Positions 1 to 7,402 are shown, counted from the first letter of the stretch. The stretch is DNA of 10,068 bases from an uncultured Eubacteriales bacterium (GCA_900319615.1 ONPE01000036.1:1-10068); one strand, 5' to 3'. Translations and numbers: made by a program. Notes: generated by a model not told the origin, from the letters alone.

Positions 1-419
1 GGGATATCGAAGATCTCAAAGGCTACATACAGTATTGTATCGACGAGTACCAAAAGCCCGACAGCTACAACTGGGTGATAGAGCATAAGGAGATATGCGA
101 GCCGATCGGCAGCATCAGCGTAATCTGGATACGCGAGGATATTGCCGCCTGCGAGGTCGGTTACTGTCTTAGTGAACGCTTTTGGGGCAAAGGGATAATG
201 CCCGAGGCTCTGGCGGAGGTCATTCGGTTCCTCTTTGAAGAAGTGGGCATGAACCGCATACAAGCCACCCACGACGCGAGGAATCCAAATTCCGGCAGAG
301 TGATGGAAAAGTGCGGGATGCTGTACGAGGGCACCATGCGGCAGGCAAGCAGGAACAATCAGGGTATCAACGACTCCGTCGTGAGGGCTGTACTCAGAGA
401 GGACTATATAAAAGGTTAG
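1..419 (+). CDS. GNAT-family N-acetyltransferase, RimJ/RimL type (5' end outside window)
   Basis: The reading frame is open from position 3 to a TAG stop at 417-419, giving 139 visible residues. A GTG at 75 could be taken as a start, but the upstream codons also read as acetyltransferase-like sequence and the family is usually about 170-190 residues, so the real start is left of the window. The acetyl-CoA loop is seen as RFWGKG (visible residues 59-64), preceded by the strand VGYCLS and followed by a long helix. The C-terminal family hallmark NPNSGRVMEKCGM is at residues 94-106. Such enzymes transfer acetyl from acetyl-CoA to amino groups of proteins, antibiotics or small molecules; the substrate here cannot be told. 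It converges on spoIIE with 30 bp between stops. Family assignment is secure; precise function is unknown. Confidence 0.88.
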   Translation, partial: DIEDLKGYIQYCIDEYQKPDSYNWVIEHKEICEPIGSISVIWIREDIAACEVGYCLSERFWGKGIMPEALAEVIRFLFEEVGMNRIQATHDARNPNSGRVMEKCGMLYEGTMRQASRNNQGINDSVVRAVLREDYIKG

Positions 420-449
420 GATAAAACCGACTCTGAACCATACATGATA

Positions 450-2774
450 TCAAACATTCTCAACAACTCTCATAGCGATCGCGGTGATGTCGTCATCGCG
501 GTCGTTTTTTCTGCGTTTGGCGGCTTCGTCGACTATCTGCGCGGCGAGCTCCTCCGCCGAGCCGTTGTGCCATGAAAGGATCAGCCGCTCTATCCAGTCG
601 GGCGAGCCTATCATCACGCCGTCGGATACCAGCACGATCCAGTCATCCTTAGAGAGTGTAACGTCCTCCTTGCTGAAACGGGCTTCGTTCAGGATCCCGA
701 GAGGCAGGGAGGGCATATCTTTTTTGAGGATATTCGAGTTACGGCGGATATATGTTGTGCAGGCGCCCGCCTTCATCAGTCCGACGGTGCCGGTGAAGCA
801 GTTGAAATCTGCGACGTCGAGGGTCGCAAGCGACTCCTCCTCGCTCTTTATCATCAGCGAAGAGTTCACCACGGCGAGGGAGCAGTCGTAGCTCAGACCG
901 GCCCTGCACAGCTTTGACATTATGCTGACCGCCATGTTGGAATCCACCGCCGCCCTGCCGCCGGAGCCCATGCCGTCGGAGAGCATCGCCACGGTACTGC
1001 CCGAACCGTTGCTGAAGTAGTTGAGGCAGTCGCCGCAAAGCGTGCCGTCGTCGCAGATATGCTGTGCCGAGCCTATCTCGAGGTCGTAAAGCGGCAGCTC
1101 GCACATCACGGCTCGCGCGCGGTCACCCTCAAAGCTGATCTCGGGAGCCTCAAAGTATCTGCCGCACGCGCGGCTGACCTCATGCGATAGCTGCGCCTGC
1201 GATAAAGCGGTCTTCCTCCCTATGGCAAGCTCCAGCTCTACGGTCATGCCGCCGACGGAGCTTGTCCTGCATGAGCAGTCCACCGCAGTCAAGCCGACAG
1301 CCGACAGCGCCTCGATGACCCTCTGGGCGCAGGCTGTATCGTAGCCCTCGACGCTGCCGAACTCTTCCGAGAGGTCGTGCAGGATATCGCTCAGCCCTGC
1401 GAATTGCCCGGCGACCACGCTCCTCACCTGCCCCACTCTGCGGCGTGCAGCCTCCAGCGAGAGATACTCGCGGTAGCTGCTGTTGACGGAGCGCGCGAGC
1501 TCGGCGCTCTTGCAGCAGCGCTTCAAAAAAGCGTCCTCGACGTCGCCTTCTTTGACGAAGCCGCGCTCCTTCAAAACATCCCCGAGCCTGCGAAAGTCGT
1601 CAAGTGTCATGTCCCTCTGCTTCTCCCAGCAGTAGACGCGCAAGCCGCAGCTGCCGCAGGTGATGTCAGACGCTCGCTCGCTCACCCAATCGGCGCCCGG
1701 CTCATAGAGCTTAGAAAGGCGGTCGGACACGGCGTTGACGCACGAGCTGACGTTATCGAGAGCCTTGGAGCAGTGCTCGAGCCGCATGGTGACGTTGCGG
1801 CGGACAGCGTCGCCCGATACCCCGGCGTTCTCGTCACCGAACACCGCCGTCATGAAGTTACCGGCGTCCTTGGGGATCAGCAGGAAGACTCCGCCGGCTA
1901 TCAGGCTCTCGAGAGTCACCGAGAGCAGCATGGAGCGGTCGGGCGCGGCAAAGGCGAACATCGCGCAGCATATCAGCACCGAGAATACCACCGCGGCCTT
2001 GCCCATAGGCGCGAGCAAGCCGCCCGTCAGCCCCGATAAAGCGTAGCCTGCCGCGAGGAACAGCCAACTCTTGTCGCCCAGAGCAAACACCGTGCCCGTA
2101 GCTATGCCGGCGATGCTGCCTCCCTTGACATAGCCGTATCGGGCGAACGCCATTATCAGCAGCACAGCCAGGAGCCTGCCTACGGAAACAGCCCCGACAG
2201 CGACCTTTGAGAGCGAGAGCAGCATGATACAGCCGGTCATGGAGAGGCATGAAAGCTCCTGCTGCGAGAAGCCCGAGAGCAGCCGCCGCGACTCGAACAG
2301 CGACACTGTACGGCTCATGAAGTAGGCTCCGGCGGCGGCGATAAGCGCCTCGATGACGCACTCGTACACCTCGGTAAGCTCCGATTTCGCAGAGAAGGTC
2401 AGGGCTATCCCGGTAGCGAAGATCGGGATGAACGCTACCGCCGCCGGGTACAGACGGCTCTGCGAGAGCTTCTTTATCTCGTGGAAGACCCAGCGTATCG
2501 CGCCTATCGAGATCACCACCGCTATGTAGCGGAAGGAGCTCAGCGGCGAAGAGAACAGATAGCTCAGCGCGGCTCCCAGCATACCAGCAGGCAGATAACT
2601 GAAAGGCACAGCCGCGGTGAACGAGGCTCCGAACGGCGACAGCTGACCCAAGGTCGCGCCCCGCGATATCACTATCCCGGCGAGAAAATATGAGATGTGC
2701 AGGGCGACCTCGCGCGCTACGGCGCTCACGGGCGCCCTTGACCTTTTACGGCGCACAGCTTGTACAACAGACAT
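450..2774 (-). CDS. spoIIE: Stage II sporulation protein E, membrane-bound PP2C phosphatase
   Basis: The product is 774 residues; B. subtilis SpoIIE is about 827. In that family the protein sits at the asymmetric septum, binds FtsZ, and dephosphorylates SpoIIAA to release sigma-F in the forespore. Residues about 25-300 are a run of roughly ten hydrophobic segments. A central region (about 320-560) includes a cysteine cluster CGSCGLRVYCW (373-383), a SpoIIE feature. The C-terminal PP2C domain (about 570-774) shows the metal-binding aspartates in SDGMGSGGRA (Asp600), VSDGV (Asp718) and DDIT (about Asp762), plus the SLPLGIL loop. The start ATG at 2774 has AAAGGG (2783-2788) 8 bases upstream. The gene stands alone, with its own candidate promoter behind the argF terminator. 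It is strong evidence for a spore-forming lineage. No key residue is visibly missing. Confidence 0.96.
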   Translation of the reverse strand: MSVVQAVRRKRSRAPVSAVAREVALHISYFLAGIVISRGATLGQLSPFGASFTAAVPFSYLPAGMLGAALSYLFSSPLSSFRYIAVVISIGAIRWVFHEIKKLSQSRLYPAAVAFIPIFATGIALTFSAKSELTEVYECVIEALIAAAGAYFMSRTVSLFESRRLLSGFSQQELSCLSMTGCIMLLSLSKVAVGAVSVGRLLAVLLIMAFARYGYVKGGSIAGIATGTVFALGDKSWLFLAAGYALSGLTGGLLAPMGKAAVVFSVLICCAMFAFAAPDRSMLLSVTLESLIAGGVFLLIPKDAGNFMTAVFGDENAGVSGDAVRRNVTMRLEHCSKALDNVSSCVNAVSDRLSKLYEPGADWVSERASDITCGSCGLRVYCWEKQRDMTLDDFRRLGDVLKERGFVKEGDVEDAFLKRCCKSAELARSVNSSYREYLSLEAARRRVGQVRSVVAGQFAGLSDILHDLSEEFGSVEGYDTACAQRVIEALSAVGLTAVDCSCRTSSVGGMTVELELAIGRKTALSQAQLSHEVSRACGRYFEAPEISFEGDRARAVMCELPLYDLEIGSAQHICDDGTLCGDCLNYFSNGSGSTVAMLSDGMGSGGRAAVDSNMAVSIMSKLCRAGLSYDCSLAVVNSSLMIKSEEESLATLDVADFNCFTGTVGLMKAGACTTYIRRNSNILKKDMPSLPLGILNEARFSKEDVTLSKDDWIVLVSDGVMIGSPDWIERLILSWHNGSAEELAAQIVDEAAKRRKNDRDDDITAIAMRVVENV

Positions 2775-2806
2775 ATCAACAACCCTTTCGGCATTAGGAT
2801 GTCATA

Positions 2807-2839
2807 AGTATACAAAATAACGGCGCGCCGTTTTGTCGG
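2807..2839 (-). promoter_or_regulatory. Candidate spoIIE promoter with 21-bp spacer
   Basis: On the minus strand a -10 hexamer TATACT (2807-2812) lies 21 bp from a -35-like CCGACA (2834-2839). It would start RNA near 2800 and leave a leader of about 25 nt before the spoIIE ATG. Spacers of 21-22 bp are a known peculiarity of Spo0A-activated sigma-A promoters such as B. subtilis spoIIE and spoIIG. The -35 hexamer reads TGTCGG on the plus strand, a partial match to the Spo0A box TGTCGAA. Two further TGTCGC motifs lie upstream. Assignment is by pattern and position only. Confidence 0.5.
2819..2832. promoter_or_regulatory. 14-bp perfect palindrome inside the spoIIE promoter spacer
   Basis: AACGGCGCGCCGTT is a perfect palindrome centred between the putative -10 and -35 of spoIIE. 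It could be a repressor or activator operator, or a short cruciform that affects spacer geometry. Chance is possible because the core is CG-rich; no matching protein is known to me. Confidence 0.4.
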
Positions 2840-2876
2840 GGCGTGGATGTTGTTTTAGGTAACCTTTTTGAATATT

Positions 2877-2891
2877 GCGACATTAGCGACA
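2877..2891 (-). promoter_or_regulatory. Tandem Spo0A-box-like TGTCGC motifs
   Basis: Two copies of TGTCGC on the minus strand, at 2886-2891 and 2877-2882, are spaced 9 bp start to start. The second reads TGTCGCA, one base from the Spo0A box TGTCGAA; the first is weaker. They lie about 40-50 bp upstream of the putative -35 of spoIIE, a sensible place for activator sites. Known Spo0A targets include spoIIE; binding here is inference. Confidence 0.35.
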
Positions 2892-2909
2892 CACAAATCG
2901 GGTTAATGA

Positions 2910-2932
2910 TTCGATTATGCGGTAAAATCGAA
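2910..2932. promoter_or_regulatory. 7-bp inverted repeat TTCGATT / AATCGAA
   Basis: The arms are at 2910-2916 and 2926-2932 with a 9-base spacer. It lies between the argF terminator and spoIIE. The AATCGAA arm shares its last five bases with the Spo0A box TGTCGAA. It could be a regulator site for spoIIE; it is short, so chance cannot be excluded. Confidence 0.25.
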
Positions 2933-2963
2933 AATACAATGACCTTTTGCGGTTTTTACACGC

Positions 2964-2991
2964 AAAAAGGCTCCCTCGTGTAAAGGGAGCC
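2964..2991 (-). terminator. Rho-independent terminator of the arginine operon
   Basis: Read on the minus strand 15 bp past the argF stop, an 8-bp stem GGCTCCCT/AGGGAGCC (2984-2991 with 2969-2976) encloses a 7-base loop and is followed by TTTTT (2964-2968). This is a textbook intrinsic terminator for argF. The 25 bases 2966-2990 match the right end of the repeat at 6165-6189 at 24 positions, so terminator and repeat end are related. Confidence 0.88.
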
Positions 2992-3006
2992 GAATATCAT
3001 GTTTGT

Positions 3007-3993
3007 TTATGCCAGAGTCGCGGCGATGACAGCCTTGATGGTGTGCATACGGTTCTCCGCCTCGTCGAATACGATGGAGCGGTCACTCTCGAAGACCTCG
3101 TCGGTGACCTCCATGCAGTCGATGCCGAAGCGGTCGTGAATCTGCCTGCCGATGGTGGTGTTCAGATCGTGGAAAGCCGGCAGACAGTGCATGAAGCGGC
3201 ACTGCTCCCCGGCGTTATCCATCAGCTCTGCGGTCACCCTGTAGGGGGTGAGGTCGGCGATACGCTCTGCCCATACCTCGTCAGGCTCGCCCATAGACAC
3301 CCAAACGTCGGTGTAGATGACGTCGGCGTTCTTTGTGGCTTCAAACGGATCTTCGATGAACGAGAGGGTCGCGCCGGTCTCATCGGCGATCTTTTTACAC
3401 TGCTCTATAAGAGCGGCATCTGAGAAATACTTCTTTGGCGCGCAGGCGACGAAATGCATACCCATCTTCGCGCAGCCGACCATCAGCGAGTTGCCCATGT
3501 TGTAGCGCGCGTCGCCCATGTAGACAAACTTCCTGCCCTTAAGGGAGCCGAAATGCTCGCGCACGGTGAGGAAGTCGGCGAGGATCTGGGTGGGGTGGAA
3601 CTCGTTTGTCAAGCCGTTATATACCGGCACACCGGCGTACTTCGCGAGGTCGTCGACGATCTCCTGACCAAAGCCGCGGTACTCGATAGCGTCGTACATC
3701 CTGCCGAGGACGCGCGCGGTGTCGGCGATCGACTCCTTCTTCCCTATCTGCGAGCCGGAGGGGTCGAGATAGGTGGGGTGCATACCGAGGTCGGCTGCCG
3801 CTACCTCAAAGGCGCAGCGCGTGCGCGTGGAGGTCTTCTCAAAGATCAGGGCGATGCTCTTGCCCTCGCACAGGCGGTGGGGTATGCCTGCCTTTTTCTT
3901 TGCCTTGAGCTCGGCGGCAAGATCGAGCAGATAGCCGATCTCCTCGGGGGTATAGTCCAGCAGTTTCAGAAAATGTCTGTTTTTCAGGTTCAT
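3007..3993 (-). CDS. argF: Ornithine carbamoyltransferase
   Basis: The enzyme condenses ornithine and carbamoyl phosphate to citrulline in the cytoplasm, as a trimer in this family. Its 328 residues are of normal length. Visible motifs are the carbamoyl-phosphate loop STRTR (55-59), HPTQ (133-136), the ornithine-side SMG (233-235), and the catalytic HCLPAFHD (269-276). DVWVSMGE and LPAFHD resemble the E. coli ArgF/catabolic ArcB subgroup more than the B. subtilis anabolic form. Even so, its place at the end of a biosynthetic operon, with no arcA or arcC in view, argues for an anabolic role. The start ATG at 3993 overlaps the argD stop by 4 bases (ATGA). GAGGTG (3999-4004) is its ribosome site, inside argD. 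A terminator follows. Confidence 0.96.
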   Translation of the reverse strand: MNLKNRHFLKLLDYTPEEIGYLLDLAAELKAKKKAGIPHRLCEGKSIALIFEKTSTRTRCAFEVAAADLGMHPTYLDPSGSQIGKKESIADTARVLGRMYDAIEYRGFGQEIVDDLAKYAGVPVYNGLTNEFHPTQILADFLTVREHFGSLKGRKFVYMGDARYNMGNSLMVGCAKMGMHFVACAPKKYFSDAALIEQCKKIADETGATLSFIEDPFEATKNADVIYTDVWVSMGEPDEVWAERIADLTPYRVTAELMDNAGEQCRFMHCLPAFHDLNTTIGRQIHDRFGIDCMEVTDEVFESDRSIVFDEAENRMHTIKAVIAATLA

Positions 3994-5144
3994 GACAGCA
4001 CCTCGATTATTATATCTATCGCTTTTTCAAGCTGCTCCTGCGGGATGTTGAGCGGCGGGAGCAATCTGAGCTTTTCTTTTGCCGAGAGGCACAGCACGCC
4101 CTTCTCCATACAGGCGGCGAGCACCTCGGACACGGGTTTTTCGGTCGTGACGCCGACCATCAGACCCAGACCGCTCACTGCATGACCTGCGTCGGTCAGC
4201 CTCTTGCGGATATAGTCGCCCTTTGCGGTGACGTCGGCGAGGAAGGCGTCGTCCAGACGGTTCATCACCGAGATAGCGGCGGCTGCACAGACGGGGTTGC
4301 CGCCGAAGGTGGAGCCGTGATCGCCGTATCCGAGGACGTCGCAGACCTTATCGCTCATGAGGGTCGCGCCTATAGGCAGACCGCCCGCGAGACCCTTAGC
4401 CGTGGAAACGACGTCGGGCTTGACGCCGTAGTGCATATAAGAATACAGCTTGCCGGTGCGTCCGTTGCCTGTCTGCACCTCGTCGACCATGAAGACGAGG
4501 TCGTTCTCGCGGCAGACGCGCTCGACAGCCTTGATGAAAGCCTCGTCGAGGGAGTTCACGCCGCCCTCGCCCTGCACGATCTCTATCAGGATACCTGCGA
4601 CCTTGTTATCGGCGACGAGCTTTTCGAGACCGTCGATATCGTTAGGCTCTGCGTATAAAAAGCCCTCGGTAAGGGGAGTGAACTTCGTGTGGAAGTTATC
4701 CTGACCCGTCGCGGCAAGGGTGGTGAGCGTCCTGCCGTGGAAGCTCTTCTTCAGGGTAATGATGTTGTGATACTCAGCGCCCTTGTTATCGGCGGCGTAC
4801 TTACGCGCAACCTTTACGGCGCATTCGTTAGCCTCGGCTCCGGAGTTAGAGAAGAACACCTTGCTCATGCCTGTGCGCGTGCACAGTATCTCGGCAAGCT
4901 CGGCGCAGGGCACCGTGTAATACAGGTTGGACGTATGCTGCAGCATCCTTGCCTGAGCAGCCACGGCCTCAGCCCACACGGGGTCGGAGTAGCCGAAGAT
5001 ATTGACGCCGATACCGGAGGTCATGTCGATGTACTCCTTGCCGTTGTCGTCATAGCAGATGCATCCGCTGCCTTTGACGATGGCTGTATCAAAGCGTTTA
5101 TATGTATGAGCGACATAGCGCTCGTCGGTTGTTTTTATACTCAT
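3990..5144 (-). CDS. argD: Acetylornithine aminotransferase
   Basis: This PLP-dependent class-III aminotransferase converts N-acetylglutamate semialdehyde plus glutamate to N2-acetylornithine. The 384 residues match the family. Visible features are the phosphate-binding SGAEANE (101-107), the aromatic-containing SFHGRT (134-139), the PLP-ring aspartate in VDEVQTGNGRTG (Asp221), the Schiff-base lysine in STAKGLAGG (Lys250), and HGSTFGGNP (276-284). The ATG at 5144 overlaps the argB stop by 4 bases and has AGGTGA (5151-5156) upstream. Its own stop overlaps argF in the same way, so argB-argD-argF are probably translationally coupled. Some members also act on succinyl-ornithine or in lysine synthesis; the operon makes arginine the clear role. 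Confidence 0.96.
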   Translation of the reverse strand: MSIKTTDERYVAHTYKRFDTAIVKGSGCICYDDNGKEYIDMTSGIGVNIFGYSDPVWAEAVAAQARMLQHTSNLYYTVPCAELAEILCTRTGMSKVFFSNSGAEANECAVKVARKYAADNKGAEYHNIITLKKSFHGRTLTTLAATGQDNFHTKFTPLTEGFLYAEPNDIDGLEKLVADNKVAGILIEIVQGEGGVNSLDEAFIKAVERVCRENDLVFMVDEVQTGNGRTGKLYSYMHYGVKPDVVSTAKGLAGGLPIGATLMSDKVCDVLGYGDHGSTFGGNPVCAAAAISVMNRLDDAFLADVTAKGDYIRKRLTDAGHAVSGLGLMVGVTTEKPVSEVLAACMEKGVLCLSAKEKLRLLPPLNIPQEQLEKAIDIIIEVLS

Positions 5145-6010
5145 TTTTCGTCACCTACTACCATTGTACCGGCGCCTTCGTCGGTCATCAGCTCCATCAG
5201 GATGGAATGCGGTACCCTACCGTCCATGATGATGACCTTGTGTACGCCCTTGTAGATCGCCTCTATACAGCAGCCTACCTTGGGTATCATGCCGCCCGAG
5301 ATTATGCCGTCGCGATACAGGCGCTGAGCCTCCGAGACGGTTATCTGCGGTATCAGGCTGTCGGGGTCGTTAGTATCCTTTAAGATACCTGCGATATCGG
5401 TCATCATGATAAGGCGCTCGGCGTTTATCGCGCCTGCTATATAGGCAGCGGCGGTGTCGCCGTTGATGTTATAGGCGTTGCCGTCCTTATCACAGCCGAT
5501 GGTGGACACGACCGGGATGTAGCCCTTCTCGAGCAGATCCATGATCGGCTCGGGGCGGATCTTAGTGATGTTGCCGACATAGCCGAGGCGCTCGTCCTTG
5601 ATCTCAGCCTCGATGAGCATACCGTCCATGCCGGAGATGCCCATAGCCCTGCCGCCCTTGCTCTCGATAAGATTTACGAGAGTCTTGTTGACCTTGCCGG
5701 ACAACACCATCTGGACGATCTCGATGGTCTCTTTATCTGTTACGCGCAGACCGTCGACGAACTCGGGCTTCTTGCCGACGCGCTTCATCACGTCGTTGAT
5801 AGCGGGGCCGCCGCCGTGGACAAGCACTACCTTGACGCCGATCAGCCACAAAAGGACGATGTCCTGCATGACCTGCTGCTTTAGCTCTTCGTTTATCATG
5901 GCGTTGCCGCCGTACTTCACGACGACGATCTTGCCGTTATACTTCTTTATGTACGGCAGAGCAGCGCATAAGACCTCCGCCCTCTCTGCGTTGGAAAAAT
6001 CGTTGTTCAT
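5141..6010 (-). CDS. argB: Acetylglutamate kinase
   Basis: ArgB phosphorylates N-acetylglutamate with ATP, the committed step of the cyclic pathway. The 289-residue product shows VVVKYGG (Lys32), HGGGPAI (65-71), GLRVTD (87-92), NINGDTAA (181-188) and GGMIPK (239-244), all typical of the amino-acid kinase fold. The frame stays open to an ATG at 6100, but those extra 30 codons are repeat sequence. The ATG at 6010 has a perfect AAGGAGG (6017-6023) 6 bases upstream and gives the family's N-terminus. About 27 residues precede the first strand, including an ALPYIKKY helix. That N-terminal helix is known from hexameric, arginine-inhibited kinases, so feedback inhibition by arginine is likely. It overlaps argD by 4 bases. 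Confidence 0.96.
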   Translation of the reverse strand: MNNDFSNAERAEVLCAALPYIKKYNGKIVVVKYGGNAMINEELKQQVMQDIVLLWLIGVKVVLVHGGGPAINDVMKRVGKKPEFVDGLRVTDKETIEIVQMVLSGKVNKTLVNLIESKGGRAMGISGMDGMLIEAEIKDERLGYVGNITKIRPEPIMDLLEKGYIPVVSTIGCDKDGNAYNINGDTAAAYIAGAINAERLIMMTDIAGILKDTNDPDSLIPQITVSEAQRLYRDGIISGGMIPKVGCCIEAIYKGVHKVIIMDGRVPHSILMELMTDEGAGTMVVGDEK

Positions 6011-6016
6011 AAGAAT

Positions 6017-6023
6017 CCTCCTT
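6017..6023 (-). promoter_or_regulatory. argB ribosome binding site (decides start)
   Basis: AAGGAGG on the minus strand, 6 bases before the ATG at 6010. It sits directly outside the repeat, two bases from the foot of the repeat's terminal hairpin (6026-6046). It fixes the start at 6010 rather than at the ATG at 6100 inside the repeat. Confidence 0.9.
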
Positions 6024-6024
6024 A

Positions 6025-6187
6025 GCCTCCCTTTGGGAAAGGGAGGTGGGCGCGTCAGCGCTCGGAGGGATTGTATAAACTGAGTGTAGCGACCAACCAA
6101 ATTAATATAGTTTCTCGCTTTGCTCGATCAATTAATGCAATCCCTCAGTCGCCATGCGGCGACAGCTCCCTTTACACAAGGGAGCCT
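6025..6187 (+). repeat. MITE-like palindromic element, copy 1 (argJ-argB gap)
   Basis: It fills nearly the whole 177-bp gap. The left end has a 9-bp hairpin CCTCCCTTT/AAAGGGAGG (6026-6046) and a small GCGC hairpin (6050-6061). The right end has GTCGCC/GGCGAC (6148-6163) and GCTCCCTT/AAGGGAGC (6165-6185). The two ends are imperfect inverted repeats of each other (GCCTCCCTT... and its complement, then GAGGGATTG or GATTGCA). TTA-type triplets flank it (6022-6024; 6188-6190), suggesting a TA or TTA target duplication. The central part (for example 6065-6079 and 6089-6098) matches copy 2 in reverse complement. No ORF of its own is seen, so any movement would need a transposase in trans. Confidence 0.85.
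6104..6131 (-). promoter_or_regulatory. Possible sigma-A promoter inside MITE copy 1, facing argB
   Basis: On the minus strand TTGATC (6126-6131) is followed after 16 bp by TATATT (6104-6109), about 90 bp before the argB ATG. It could top up expression of argB-argD-argF. The match is moderate and lies in AT-rich DNA, so chance is possible. Confidence 0.3.
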
Positions 6188-7402
6188 TTAAGTCCTGTAA
6201 TCTCCGTTGATCTTGACATAGTCGTAGGTGAGATCGCAGCCCCAGGCTACGGAATCATGATCGCCGTCGTTGAGGGCGACGAGGATCTCGATCTCTTTCT
6301 CGAGCAGGATCTCCTTCGCCTTTTCCTCGCTGAACTCTACGCCTGCGCCGTCCTTGCAGACGAGGATCTCGCCCTTGGCGCTTTTGAAGCTGACGTCGAT
6401 CTTGTTGACGTCCACGGCGGCTCCGGAATAACCGATAGCGCAGAGGACGCGGCCCCAGTTAGCGTCGGCGCCGAACATAGCCGCCTTGAGCAGGCTGGAG
6501 CAGATGACGGACTTTGCGACGGTCTTGGCGATATCGGGAGTCTGAGCGCCGGTGACCCTGCACTCGAGCAGCTTTGTCGCGCCCTCGCCGTCGCCGGCTA
6601 TCATGCGGCACAGACCGACGGTCACGGTGTTGAGAGCCTTCATGAAAGCGGTGAAATCCTCGCCCTCACAGGTTATCTCGGCGTTGCCTGCCGTGCCGTT
6701 CGCGAGCACGGTGACCATATCGTTGGTCGAGGTGTCGCCGTCTATCGAGATCATGTTGAAGGTGCTTTGGATGTCGCCCGAGAGCGCCTTTTGCAGCATA
6801 TCGGGAGAGATCGCGGCGTCGGTGGTGATGAACACCAGCATGGTAGCCATGTTGGGGTGGATCATGCCGCTGCCCTTGGCTATGCCGCCGATACGGCAGG
6901 TCTTGCCGCCGAGCTCGAACTCTGCGGCGACCTCCTTCGGGATGGTGTCGGTGGTCATGATGCCTAAGGCGGCTTCAAGACCGCCGTCCTCGCTGAGCTT
7001 GGATACCAGCTCGCCCATGCCGTTTTTGATGGGCTCGAGGCTGAGGGGCTGTCCGATAACGCCGGTGGACGCCACGACGACGTCGGCAGGGTCGATGCCC
7101 AAAGCATCCGCCGTCAAAGCAGCCATGCCCTCGGCTATCTCGATGCCGTCGGCGTTGCAGGTGTTGGCGTTGCCCGAGTTGCATATGACAGCCTGCGCCT
7201 TGCCGTCGGCTATATGAGCCTTGGTGACGGTAAGGGGAGCGCCCTTGACGAGGTTGGTGGTATATACCGCCGCAGCCGTACAGGGCACGGAGCTGAATAT
7301 CAGCGAGAGGTCGTTTTTCGATGTATTTCTGCGTATACCGCAGTGTATGCCCGAGGCCGTAAAGCCCTGAGCCGCGGTCACGCCGCCGTTTATCAGTTTC
7401 AT
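6188..7402 (-). CDS. argJ: Glutamate N-acetyltransferase / ornithine acetyltransferase
   Basis: ArgJ moves acetyl from N-acetylornithine to glutamate, closing the acetyl cycle; bifunctional forms also use acetyl-CoA. The 404 residues match the family. The self-cleavage motif KGSGMIHPNMATML (176-189) is intact: the chain is expected to split between Ala186 and Thr187, Thr187 becoming the nucleophile of the beta subunit. Other family blocks are STGVIG (112-117), DGDTSTND (221-228), GADANWGR (311-318) and the C-terminal CDLTYDYVKINGDYRT. No argA is visible, so it may supply both acetylation steps; which form it is cannot be read by eye. The ATG at 7402 has AGGAAG (7412-7417). The gene is boxed between inverted copies of the same repeat, and its TAA stop (6188-6190) touches copy 1. 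Confidence 0.96.
   Translation of the reverse strand: MKLINGGVTAAQGFTASGIHCGIRRNTSKNDLSLIFSSVPCTAAAVYTTNLVKGAPLTVTKAHIADGKAQAVICNSGNANTCNADGIEIAEGMAALTADALGIDPADVVVASTGVIGQPLSLEPIKNGMGELVSKLSEDGGLEAALGIMTTDTIPKEVAAEFELGGKTCRIGGIAKGSGMIHPNMATMLVFITTDAAISPDMLQKALSGDIQSTFNMISIDGDTSTNDMVTVLANGTAGNAEITCEGEDFTAFMKALNTVTVGLCRMIAGDGEGATKLLECRVTGAQTPDIAKTVAKSVICSSLLKAAMFGADANWGRVLCAIGYSGAAVDVNKIDVSFKSAKGEILVCKDGAGVEFSEEKAKEILLEKEIEILVALNDGDHDSVAWGCDLTYDYVKINGDYRT

Noticed and set aside
481..510. Possible plus-strand terminator for the GNAT gene (GATG-TCGT-CATC stem and a later TTTTTT)
   Set aside because: The stem is short, the T run is separated from it by several bases, and the sequence is explained by the conserved DDIT/KKN codons at the end of spoIIE.
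1377..2039. Long plus-strand open frame opposite spoIIE
   Set aside because: It is antisense to a well-conserved gene, has low-complexity composition and no recognisable motif; such frames are expected from the codon bias of the opposite strand.
2943..2970. Second hairpin CCTTTTGCG/CGCAAAAAGG overlapping the argF terminator T tract
   Set aside because: It is AT-rich and overlaps the terminator. It could be an antiterminator-like alternative, but nothing upstream suggests a switch, so I do not claim one.
3454..5383. Several long plus-strand open frames opposite argF, argD and argB
   Set aside because: They mirror the reading frames of clearly identified enzymes and show no domain, plausible ribosome site or operon logic.
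6011..6100. N-terminal extension of argB to an ATG at 6100
   Set aside because: The 30 extra codons are translated repeat sequence with no family similarity, while the ATG at 6010 has a perfect AAGGAGG and the expected kinase N-terminus.
6071..7217. Plus-strand open frames opposite argJ
   Set aside because: Antisense shadows: the argJ frame has all family motifs, the opposite frames have none.
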